From Cryptomeria japonica (Eukaryota > Streptophyta > Pinopsida > Cupressales > Cupressaceae), in NCBI RefSeq assembly GCF_030272615.1, contig NC_081413.1, positions 16,566,285 to 16,630,284 of the forward strand: a DNA stretch of 64,000 bases, given 5' to 3'. The position numbers and the translations under genes were made by a program. Under the pieces are notes generated by a model. It was not told the origin of the DNA. It saw nothing but the letters and a program-made list of their open reading frames with translations, and ran no database searches. This document shows, one piece after another, positions 26,597-36,265 of the stretch (within the stretch, counting starts at the first letter, position 1; each line of letters opens with the position of its first letter).

Positions 26597-27208
26597 TCAC
26601 GAAAGCTTCCAGGCTTGCATTGTAAAGGAAATCTCACAAAAAAATAAAAACACATGTAATACGTTAGTTATGATTTGATTAAATACATTCCTCCTTGTGA
26701 AACGATGTGTTGAGCTGCTAATAACTTAGTAGAGCATGCCTTCTATGAAACTGGCATGGATGCAGAGATTAAATAGTTCTTTCCAAAGCTCTCATTTTGG
26801 CACAGGCAGGGACACATTTTCTGCATATCCTGCAATCACGTAATTCTATGCTGCCACATTTTGCACGCATATCTTTCAGAACATATCCACAGTTATGATG
26901 GATGTCCCTTCCCGGTTCAAAAGCTCCCATTTTGGCACAGGCTGCGTGAAAATGGGAGCTGCTCACTTCAGAAACCTATTTGCTACGAGGAAAACTTTGG
27001 GGCGGGAGAAAACAGTTTGAAAAATTAAAGTCTGGGCGGGATTAATGGGGTCAGGTTAAGGCGAACCAGATGGGTTTATGGGGCCCACAACAGTCATGGA
27101 AAGTTAACGGTGATGGTATTCCAAACGGAAATGGACGGGATTGACCATTAGGGGCCCACAGCACACCTAAGCAGTCAAAGCTTAGTGTGTGCTGTTTAAG
27201 CCAGCCCT
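26597..27208 (-). repeat. Right arm of the long inverted repeat
   Basis: Reverse complement of 19453-20105 with scattered substitutions and one copy fewer of the ~34-bp internal unit. Its outer end reads AAGCCAGCCCT, followed by GTTCAC. Confidence 0.8.
26769..26966 (-). pseudogene. PPR gene fragment in right arm
   Basis: A 65-codon minus-strand frame reading FHAACAKMGAFEPGRDIH, then DMRAKCGSIE, then CVPACAKMRALER. The ACAKMGAxExGxxIH and AKCGSIE wording is typical of plant PPR (PLS/DYW-class) proteins. Only about one and a half repeats are present, with filler of altered frame between. It lies within a terminal inverted repeat beside GC-richer, promoter-like DNA, so it was probably captured by the transposon and then copied to the other arm. 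Confidence 0.65.
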
Positions 27209-27214
27209 GTTCAC

Positions 27215-28258
27215 AGCTTGGTGTTTCAAGCTTGAAGACAAGGAGAAGGTATAATGGATTGTCTGCGGGTGTATTTGTGAGGAGTGGTGCGGAGGACTGG
27301 ACAACTTCCTGAGGATGATGCAGGATGGAGCGAGCTTTGTATGTTCCAATGGGTCTTGGCTCCATGACAATGAATTTTGACCTCTTATGCGCCCATATCT
27401 TTTATGGAGTGCAAACTATAATAAGGAGGTCCGTCGTGCCTCTGTGCAAATTGGAATGCACCGGGTCAAAGAGTATTTGTTGGCATGGGAGCGATAGGAG
27501 CTTAGACAAGAATCGGAGAAATGGGGACTGAATGAGATGAAATCTTCAAGATTAGGTGGAGCTACGGAAACATGGTCGCCTGAGAGGTTCAAAGAAGAAG
27601 ATGAAACGACGAACTCTGTGGATTGGATTCTCGCCAGAAGATAATGATGACATTGATGAGCCTAAGGAGCCATAGGATGGAGGCCTAGATGCAAATGAGA
27701 AACACAATGAAATTATAGTTGCAGAGTAAACTAGACTGTCTCTATTTTGTTTATTCCATATTGTGATGAATCTTTTGTATTGTAATCGTGCAATTCTACA
27801 AACATACTAATAACATGTAGTGGATGGGAGGTAGTCGACATTTTGGTCAGTATGTCAGAGGATGGGGTCCTAGATAATATTTCTGCGATAAACTTCATAT
27901 GTATGGCATAAACAATGCTTTTTGATAAGCTAGAAATATAATTTTGATATTATTAGTAAAAACACCATTAACCGACAAAAACAAACAAACCATAAGCACA
28001 TATTACTTACCTTCCAAGGTAAGTCTAAAGTACAAATAATGATTTGGATATGTTGTTACGATAGAAAAAACATATACAACTACAATGATCAAATTTCTGC
28101 CACATACAAGTTTGAGCCTTAAAAATATACATGCCAAAGGGAGAAATCTTCACACCATGGCAATGTAAGTCCACGACAAACAAGAAAGACCTCATGCCCA
28201 ATAAGGAGTCACATGTCCAGGTGAAAGGAAGTAACCATGCCTAGCAAGATGATCTTCT
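27215..28258. other. Unassigned flank between the inverted-repeat element and copia element H
   Basis: No recognised protein. Plus-strand pieces such as ETWSPERFKEEDETTNSVDW (about 27567-27626) have gene-like composition but no name. Both flanks of the GTTCAC target site could have belonged to one unknown sequence before insertion. Confidence 0.35.
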
Positions 28259-29229
28259 TGAAAGGAAGCTAAGGTGTGGAAAATGCTTCCTAAAACTAAT
28301 CTAGTGGGGGAGATAGTGCATTTTTTCTTACAAATATTAACTATTATAGAAATAGAAACAAATTCACAAGGAGATAATAAACATGCATAAATATTATACC
28401 ATATAGCACATGATATATCGTGGCGAAAAATCTTTCAGGAGAAAAACCCCACAGACCAAAAGCACAGTACTTTGTATTATTGAAATAATAGTTACAATAC
28501 AATAGCAGTAAACTTCTTCTTCAAGATGAGTCTCCAACAATCAATCTAATAACACTCTGTATCAATTTTGGTAGCATAACGCTTCACCTGCAAAACATTA
28601 ACGTTACTAATACTCTTCAAGGCTACCTTATATATACAAATATAACAAGGAAGCTTATAGATGAAGCAATAAGATGGGGTCATGCAAAACATTTGGCCCT
28701 ATTTTTCAACCATCAAAAAGCTTGCAAATGACACATGTATGTCTCCAAATGACTCCCCATTAAAATCTCCTAAGTTGGGCACCCAAAATTTACTATTTTG
28801 AGGTAGGTAGGACATATGCTCTTACACATCTTACAATTGTCATAGCTTACAACACTTACAGATGTAAGAGAATCCGTCATAATTGACTATTATTAGCATA
28901 TTCTGTTACAACTTGTCATAACCCAACTTGGGCACCCACCTTCTCCATGCAAATGGTATCTCATCCCACTTGTCCATTTTGTCATAGGATCTATCATAGG
29001 TTGTCATATCATGCCACTTAATAGGATCCTTAAATTGGGATGCCTAACCCCATATGTGCAACATATGTGTCATATAGTCATTGCCAAGTAGGATGCCACA
29101 AAGTCTGTGGGTCTCACTAGATGACTATACATTTGTAGGAAATTAATAAATTAAAGCAATAAATAAATATAGCAAATAAATGAAATAACCAATGTTAGGA
29201 TTTACAAAGATTGAGACACCTTAATCCCA
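28259..29229 (-). repeat. 3' LTR of copia element H
   Basis: The low end (TGAAAGGAAGCTAAGG) matches 60034-60246 at roughly 87% by eye over ~210 bp. The upper limit is set by a polypurine tract just inside the element (minus strand AAGTGGGAGAATTT, about 29230-29243). A TATA-like sequence lies near 28630-28650 (minus TATATATAAGG). The exact upper edge is uncertain by some bases. Confidence 0.7.
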
Positions 29230-29243
29230 AAATTCTCCCACTT

Positions 29244-30689
29244 GTTAGAGACCTTTCAAATAACCCGTAGATCAACTTCAAGGGGCCTAGAGGCCCATAG
29301 AATTTAAACACCATCTAAACTTCTCCGTGCTCACGGGTTTTGTCAATGCATTCACAACATTCATCAAAATGTCAACCTTCTCCATTTTCCCCTTCTCATC
29401 CTCTACCACATCTCAAACAAAATTAAATTGAACATCAATATACTTTGTTTTGGCATGGAAAATCGGTTTCTTCGCTAAGCAAATAACACTCTAATTGTCA
29501 CAACAAATAGTAATTAATCCCGCACCAAATCTAATATCTGAATACAATTATCTAATCCAAATGAATTTCTTACAAACATGATTAGCTTTCATGTACTCTG
29601 CGTTTGTTGTGGACAAACCAACTACAGGTTGTCGCATACTCATTTAACTAATAGCACCACCATTCATGGTGAAGCCATAGCCAATGGTGGTTCTTTTGTT
29701 GTCATTGTCACTTGCCCAATCTAAATCTACATATCCACGGATACTCATAGAATATTTAGGTTAGTAGGATAACCATGATAGCACAAGGAATACTCAGAAG
29801 TACCCCTCAAGTATCTGAACACTCTCTAAATTGCATCTCAATGCACCCATATAGGATTAAGCATATATCAACTCAGAAGGAGATTTTGGACATTCCTTCA
29901 CAAATAACTTCATTTCCAATGCAACAGGAACTATCCTACATTTACAAGATATCATGTTGAATCTTTCCAACACTGAATTCACATACTTACTCTACCTTAA
30001 CCAAAGCTTTTTGTTAGCTTTGTTTATTCTCATCTCCATTCCCAAAATGTACCTAACTACACCTAAATCTTTCATTTAAAATTGTGATGACAACTGATAC
30101 TTCAAGTCAGAAATCAAATATCCATTTCCAAACAATAACATATCATCCACATAAAATGCAATAATGATAATGCAACCATTATTAATTTTGAAGTAAACAC
30201 AATAATCAAATTTAGATCTTTGAAACCCCAAACTCAACACATAGGTGTCAAACTTATGGTACCATATCCTAGGAGATTGTTTCATACCATACAAAGACTT
30301 TTTCAAGTTGTAAACTAGATTTTCTTTACCTTTCACCATGAAATGCTCTGGCTGTGACATATAAATCTCTTCCTTCAAATCACCATGAAGGATGTTGTCT
30401 TCACATTCATTTGCTTGATTTCCCAATTATGAACTGTAGCAAGTGATAACAAGAACTAAATGGATGTCAGGTTTGTAACGAGAGAAAAAATATCACCATG
30501 ATCTATTCCCTTAACTTGGGGATACCCCTTTGTGACTAAACTAGGCATTATGCTTCTCAACACTACCACTGGGACCCAACTTTTTTTCAACACCTATTTG
30601 CATCCCATAGGATTACGTCCTTCAAGAAAGGGTACTAGGTCCCAATTCTTCTTCTTCTTCAAAGATGTCAGCTCATCATTTATGGCTTT
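29244..30689 (-). pseudogene. Copia reverse transcriptase and RNase H (decayed)
   Basis: Minus-strand copia RT begins at about 30680 (NDELTSL, then NWDLVPFLEG) and continues through DLKEEIYMSQPEHF, KKSLYGMKQSPRIWYHKFD and the catalytic AFYVDDMLLFG (about 30140-30175). The best open part is 30076-30426. Further down, RNase H wording appears (MRQPVVGLSTTNAEYMKANH, about 29590-29645). Stops and frameshifts separate the parts, so no product is expected. It is continuous with the integrase half at 57346-58862 across element D. Confidence 0.8.
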
Positions 30690-32133
30690 TGTATGCGGGA
30701 AAAGCAGGTCGATAGAACTCAATATGTAGAAAACAGAGCTCTATGGAGCCTTGCTCACACACCCACAGGACTTCTTGGTGCAAGTTATGGAGTCATGAAG
30801 TATTGGCTTAGCTTCCCAAGGTTGGTTCCATGGTTCTCTATCTCACAAGGTCCCTCAAACCAATGTTTTTTCTCTCAGATCATTGAGCAAAATGGTTTAG
30901 GGATGACAAATGCAAGAACGAGGGATGCTTTGGTTGATTTTAAGATGAAATGTATCCTAAGCTATATATGATCCTATAAATGCAATAAACTAGCTATAAG
31001 ATGACAAGGTTAGTAACAAGACTATCCTAGCATGCTATATTAGTCTATGAGATAGCTAAATGATAAGGAAAATACTCTAAACATGCATATTTAGATTAAT
31101 TCCTATTGAAAAGAGAGGCTAAATGATGAGCATAAAATGATATATTAAAGCTTGGATGGATTTTAGTATAAGTGTGATGCTAAAGACTTGGATATGAAAA
31201 TGGAGAAATGAGAGCTCTATTTATAGCAAAAATAGGGCAATGGATGGCCAGGATTAAAAGGTTTAATCAAGGGTCAAGTTTGAAAGTTTGGAATCCATGT
31301 TTGCAATTTGCACCAATGAAATGGTGACAAATGTCAACATAAGACTTGGTTGAGAAGAGAGGTAGGAAGTATTAAATGCTTGAGAAGACCTCATGGTTAC
31401 CCTAGGGGTTAAGGGTTAAGGTTAAGTTAGGATTACCCATTGGATAAAGGTTTTACCCAAAGGATAAACTCTTGTGCAAAAGATTAATGATAACCATGGT
31501 CAAAGCAATAAATGCTTGATGAGACCCTTGGGTTACATGGAGGTTGAGTTTAGGGAATTCTTTAACCATGCTAGAGAGTTGAGTTAACCATTAATGGTTA
31601 GGAAGACTTTCAAAGTTAAGTGGTTGAAGCCTTTAAGGGTTTTCAAAGACTTTGAGGGTTTGAGAAGTGACCTCCCCTTGCTTAGGGATGTGACAAAGTT
31701 TAGGAGATGGGTTAGGGTAATTGGAAGCGATTAGAAGAATCTAGAAGGGGTTAGAAATAGGGTTTAGGAGGCTAGTGGGAGGTGTAGGATTTTGCAAGTG
31801 GATGGAGGGATAATAGGATTTAATTGAACAAAATGAATTTCTTTCAATTTGGTTGCAATTGGGGAAATTAAATAAATTAGATTTATTCAATTTAGGATAA
31901 CTATTTAATTAAATTTGAATTTAATTAAAAATGGATAGAAGGGATTTAATTGAATAAAATAATTTATTCCATTAAATGGTAAAAGAGGTATAGTGAATTT
32001 AATTTAAATAAATTGAGTAATTTACTTAATTAAATAGAGGAATGTGGGTTATTCAATTAAATTGGATTTAATTAAATAGAGAAATGAACATAAAATATTC
32101 ATTTAGGAATATGGTCATTTTTATACGTCTACA
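30690..32133 (-). repeat. 3' LTR of element D
   Basis: 1,444 bp; on the minus strand it runs TGTAGACGTA to CCCGCATACA. Nearly identical to 55903-57345. It contains a TATA box read CTATAAATAG on the minus strand (31217-31226). A 92-codon plus-strand frame at its low end recurs at 55939-56184 only through LTR identity. Confidence 0.93.
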
Positions 32134-32153
32134 TTTTTCCCCTCTTTGAAGTG
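32134..32153 (-). other. Polypurine tract of element D
   Basis: On the minus strand CACTTCAAAGAGGGGAAAAA directly before the 3' LTR. With the primer site at the other end this fixes the orientation of D. Confidence 0.75.
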
Positions 32154-32430
32154 ACGTGTGTGCACATGTTATTTCAAAGAAAATGATGTGTCGTCAAAAT
32201 TTGATTATGATCAATGTTGTTTTCAGATTTTCATGTCGTGCCCTAGATTTGATGTGTGATGCCCCAGATTTGATAAACGATGTTGATAATGCCCCCTCGG
32301 GAGTTGAATCAAAATTTTGGAAAATTTGATTTGATTTGATAATTGTGTTTGCTGTGCAAAATTTTGGCTAGGTGGAATGCTCAAATTGATTCATCTCCCG
32401 ATAATTGATTTGTGCGAGGGTATGAGGGAG
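32154..32430. other. 3' non-coding part of D upstream of the PMD promoter
   Basis: Contains repeated GATTTGAT(A/G)-type words and ends in the E target site GGGAG (32426-32430). No frame of interest. Confidence 0.4.
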
Positions 32431-33495
32431 TGATGCAGAGCATCATGAAAACATCAAACAAATAACCATTATCAAATCTTCTCCATATATCATGCATTAA
32501 ACTTGAATGATTTAAACCCTTCATCTATTCATTTCTTGCAAATGAAAACCAAGAATTTGTCCAAACTGTGAAATTTACTCTATTCTGGTCATGAAATTAC
32601 AGTCATGAACAGTCATTAATAAATCTTAAAATATAAATCACCTAGACAATCTCTCTAGTCAGATTCTAGAAATGGTAGTTATAAAAAATTTCTCCAAATT
32701 ATAGAAATATCCAACGGTTAAATCAAAAGTTATGATGATTGTTCCAAAACTGGTCACCGTGAATCAGGGTTTTGGGTAGTTCCAAACGGTTTTCACCAAA
32801 ACATTCATAACTTTCTCAAAACTGAATGAAATAAACTCAAACCAAAAGAAATGGAAACATTATTAAATATAATACACTATCATTATAGAAATACACTTGT
32901 TTCCAGGCTGTACATGGTCGTACCAGGCCTGGAAACAAGAGAAAAACTTCCAAGATCACAAAACAAGAGATTGAAAACAATGAAAATATGATACCAAAAT
33001 GTTTCCAATGCTTTCCAATTCCTTCTCCAACTTTTACATCCACTTATGAACGACCATTATAGAGGTTTTATAGCCTTTTAATCTTCACATGGAAGTTGCA
33101 ACTACCCAACTTCCTCTTATGACCATACAACTTCTTATTTTGATCTTTTTACAACTTTTGAAAAGTTGCATTTTACAACTTTTACAACTTTTGACTCAAA
33201 TGACTTTAAAATTTCAAAATAACCTTCAAAACATATTAGGATGGAATAATAATGTATTTTTGTCACCATTTTATCCCTCCAAGGATATTTTATACAAATT
33301 TTACCAAATGACTAATTCAAAACCTTATTAGGACAACTTGGACAACTCATTACAATGGGCTCTTTTAGCCTTACATATTGATTCATATTGACTCAAAATG
33401 ACATTACAAATGAAAATGTAATTGAATACTTATGAATTGATTTTTATCCTCTTATAGAATCTTTTTATTCCTTTGTGTTAGGTGCTCCTGCACCA
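32431..33495 (-). repeat. 3' LTR of element E
   Basis: 1,065 bp, plus-strand TGATGCAGAG to CCTGCACCA. Close match to 33985-35049, with only scattered substitutions seen by eye. A purine tract (minus strand AAATTTGGGAGTA) abuts it at 33496-33508. Confidence 0.92.
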
Positions 33496-33984
33496 TACTC
33501 CCAAATTTGAAAAGTTTCCAAGTCCCTTGGAAACATGGATGAAAATAACTTGCAAGAAAATTTTGAGTGAGATCTTCACCTTTGTCTTCATTAATCTTTG
33601 CCTCTTTGGATTCTCTTGATGCCTTTACTGCATTTTTGTTTTGTTTTGTTTTCTACTTCAATCAAAACTCCCATCAATGGAGTTCATACTGGCTGCTCAT
33701 CAAGATGTTGCTCCAAACATAAGTCCACCCTCAATGCTGCACCAAACTCACCAACTACTTTGCCTCACCCAGGAGTCCTTTCCTTGCCTCTCTCCCCAGG
33801 TCTTTTGGCAACCCACTGGACCTCCTTCTCAGGCCCCTTGGACCATCTCCTATGGCCCCATGACAGACCTTCATGTCTGCCTACTTGCAACTAGTGGATA
33901 TACATCTGCAACCACAACCATTAGCAAACCAAAATACTAATCACTTGCTCAGCCCAGACTTTTTGCTGAGCTCTGATACCAATT
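33496..33984 (-). other. Interior of element E
   Basis: 489 bp with a polypurine tract at one end and a primer site at the other. Overlapping plus-strand frames of 98-99 codons (33598-33940) are antisense to the element, lack recognised domains and are probably chance. Confidence 0.7.
33970..33981 (-). other. Primer-binding site of element E (initiator tRNA-Met)
   Basis: On the minus strand TGGTATCAGAGC, an exact 12-base match to the 3' end complement of plant initiator tRNA-Met, three bases from the LTR. Confidence 0.9.
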
Positions 33985-35049
33985 TGATGCAGAGCATCAT
34001 GAAAACATCAACCAAATAAACATTATCAAATCTTATCCATATATCATGCATTAAAATTGAATGATTTAAACCCTTCATCTATTCATTTCTTGCAAATGAA
34101 AACCAAGAATTTGTCCAAACTGTGAAATTTACTCTATTCTGGTCATGAAATTACAGTCATGAACAGTCATTAATAACTATTAAAATATAAATCCCCCAGA
34201 CAATCTCTCCGGTCAGATTATAGAAATGGTATTTATAAAACTTTTCTCCAAATTATAGAAAGATCCAACGGTTAAATAAAAAGTTATGATTATTTTTCCA
34301 AAACTGGTCACCGTGAATCAGGGTTTTGGGTAGTTCCAAACGGTTTTCACCAAAACATTCATAACTTTCTCAAAATTGAATGAAATAAACTCAAACCAAA
34401 AGAAATGGAAACATTATTCAATATAATACACTATCATTATAGAAATACACTTGTTTCTAGGCTGTACATGGCCGTACCAGGCCTGGAAACAAGAGAAAAA
34501 CTTCCAAGATCACAAAACAAGAGATTGAAAACAATGAAAATATGATACCAAAATGTTTCCAATGCTTTCCAATTCCTTCTCCAACTTTTACATCCACTTA
34601 TGAACGACCATTATAGAGGTTTTATAGCCTTTTAATCTTCACATGGAAGTTGCAACTACCCAACTTCCTCTTATGACCATACAACTTCCTATTTTGATCT
34701 TTTTACAACTTTTGAAAAGTTGCATTTTACAACTTTTACAACTTTTGACTCAAATGACTTTAAACCTTCAAAATAACCTTCAAAACATATTAGGATGGAA
34801 TAATAATGTATTTTTGTCACCATTTCATCCCTCCAAGGATATTTTATACAAATTTTACCAAATGACTAATTCAAAACCTTATTAGGACAACTTGGACAAC
34901 TCATTACAATGGGCTCTTTTAGCCTTACATATTGATTCATATTGACTCAAAATGACATTACAAATGAAAATGTAATTGAATACTTATGAATTGATTTTTA
35001 TCCTCTTATAGAATCTTTTTATGCCTTTGTGTTAGGTGCTCCTGCACCA
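33985..35049 (-). repeat. 5' LTR of element E
   Basis: 1,065 bp, same ends as the left LTR. It ends at the GGGAG target duplication, 50 bp upstream of the PMD TATA box, so E sits in the PMD promoter region. Confidence 0.92.
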
Positions 35050-35105
35050 GGGAGACCACGAGCGGATTACATGCTTATTTCCCTAACCCTAATTTTATTT
35101 TACCC

Positions 35106-35113
35106 TATAAAAG
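35106..35113 (+). promoter_or_regulatory. TATA box of the antisense PMD unit
   Basis: TATAAAAG in the context ACCCTATAAAAGGGG, about 80 bp before the first ATG in phase with the downstream frame. It points opposite to D gag-pol. Removing element E would restore the upstream promoter DNA. Confidence 0.6.
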
Positions 35114-35339
35114 GGGAAAAGTGCATTGTTTTGTCTCATTTGTGCTTGTTGACCTTGGAGAAAGAGACTTTTGGAGAGAAGACAAAATGCCTATTCCATA
35201 TTCTACGCATTGATTTGAGCGCGTTCAGAGGCATCGAAGGCCTGCCGTGTATGGACCACCGGTAAGTCAACCTTTTTGACCCTTTTTTGATTTTTAATTT
35301 GGTCGTTTTTGGTTAGTTTTTGAATTTTGAAATGCGGTT

Positions 35340-35825
35340 TTCACGTTTTGGCGCATAGGGGTCTTAGGTTAGTGCATACGAAAAATTCCGTAGCGCTTAG
35401 GGTTGCAATTTAAGGTAGCGTCCAAAAACGTTTAGGGTAGCGCATGGATAAAAAAGGGTAGCGCGTAGCCTTATATTAGCACATGAGGGACACAAGGTAG
35501 CGCTTAGGGTTAAAAGGGTAGCACATCGGGTAAACCTAGTGCATAGGGTGCACAGGGGGTCGCATGGGCGGGGGTAAGTAGCACGTAGGTTAGACCTAGC
35601 GCATAAGGTTAAATAGGTAGCGCAGACGCATGATAGGTTAGCGCATGGATTGGGTTTAGCGTTTAGGGTAAATTAGTTGGTGCATGGAGAAGAAAGGGTA
35701 GCGCGTAGAGTTAGTCTAGTGCATAGGGTAGATAGGATAGCGCGTGGAGAAAACAGGGTAGCGCATGGATAGGGTTTAGCGTGTAGCCAAATTTAATTAG
35801 CGCATGCAGTAGGTTTTACAAGATA
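35340..35825 (+). repeat. Dispersed TAGCGCAT motif cluster (PMD intron)
   Basis: About 19 copies of TAGCGCAT, TAGCGCGT, TAGCACGT, TAGTGCAT and similar, mostly followed by (A)GGG or GG, spaced 20-35 bp and all in PMD sense direction. The same word, in D sense direction, fills two parts of the D leader (53650-54030 and 55535-55830). Confidence 0.8.
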
Positions 35826-36052
35826 GGATGATTTGTGAATGTAGAAAATTACATAGGATAAGGTCAGTTTTGCCTGGAGAGGTGGATTTTTGCCATTTGC
35901 TTTGTCGGCTGTCATGTTTTTGATAGTTTGTCCAATATGAGTACTGATATAACTTGGTTTGATTTGCGAATTTTCAAGTTATTTATATAGATATTAATGT
36001 GTTTGTGATCTAAACTCGATTTGATTTGCATTGTTTCAAGTTAATATGTGTG

Positions 36053-36265
36053 GAGCTTGAATTGTGTTACAAGCTAATATGATTGTGGAACTTGAATTGT
36101 GTCACAAGTTGATATGGGTTGGAAACTTGAGTTGTTTTACAAGTTGATATGGGTGGGAAACTTGAATTGTTTTACAAGTTTATGTGATGTGGAGACTTAA
36201 GTTGTTTTACAAGTTTGATATGGTTTTTGAAAACTTGAGTTGTGTTACAAGTTGATATGGAATGA
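36053..36265 (+). repeat. ~36-bp tandem repeat with AACTTG/CAAGTT hairpins
   Basis: About six imperfect units of GTGGAAACTTGAATTGT plus TTTACAAGTTGATATGG type. Each can form a 6-bp stem. Confidence 0.75.

Larger units (their letters stand above)
19453..27208. mobile_element. Non-autonomous DNA element with long terminal inverted repeats and captured PPR fragments
   Basis: Two arms of ~650 and ~612 bp (19453-20105 and 26597-27208) are reverse complements of one another, 6.5 kb apart. Homology stops at AGGGCT on the left and its complement on the right. At exactly those points the direct repeat GTTCAC lies outside both ends (19447-19452 and 27209-27214), as a target duplication would. Long arms with captured gene pieces recall Mutator-like (Pack-MULE) elements, but those usually make 9-bp duplications, so the superfamily is open. 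No transposase frame is visible inside. Confidence 0.65.
32431..35049 (-). mobile_element. Short non-autonomous LTR element E inside D
   Basis: 2,619 bp: LTRs 32431-33495 and 33985-35049, both 1,065 bp, around a 489-bp interior. Perfect target duplication GGGAG at 32426-32430 and 35050-35054. The primer site next to the right LTR is the initiator-Met type. The interior has no gag or pol. Paired LTRs with almost no interior resemble TRIM elements, but these LTRs are longer than usual for that class. Confidence 0.92.

Noticed and set aside
30693-30971. 92-codon frame, repeated at 55939-56184
   Set aside because: Both lie in the D LTRs and are antisense to the element; similarity reflects LTR identity.
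33089-34885. Repeated 80-codon frame MEVATTQLPLMTIQL
   Set aside because: It lies in the two LTRs of element E and has no domain; it is duplicated with the LTR.
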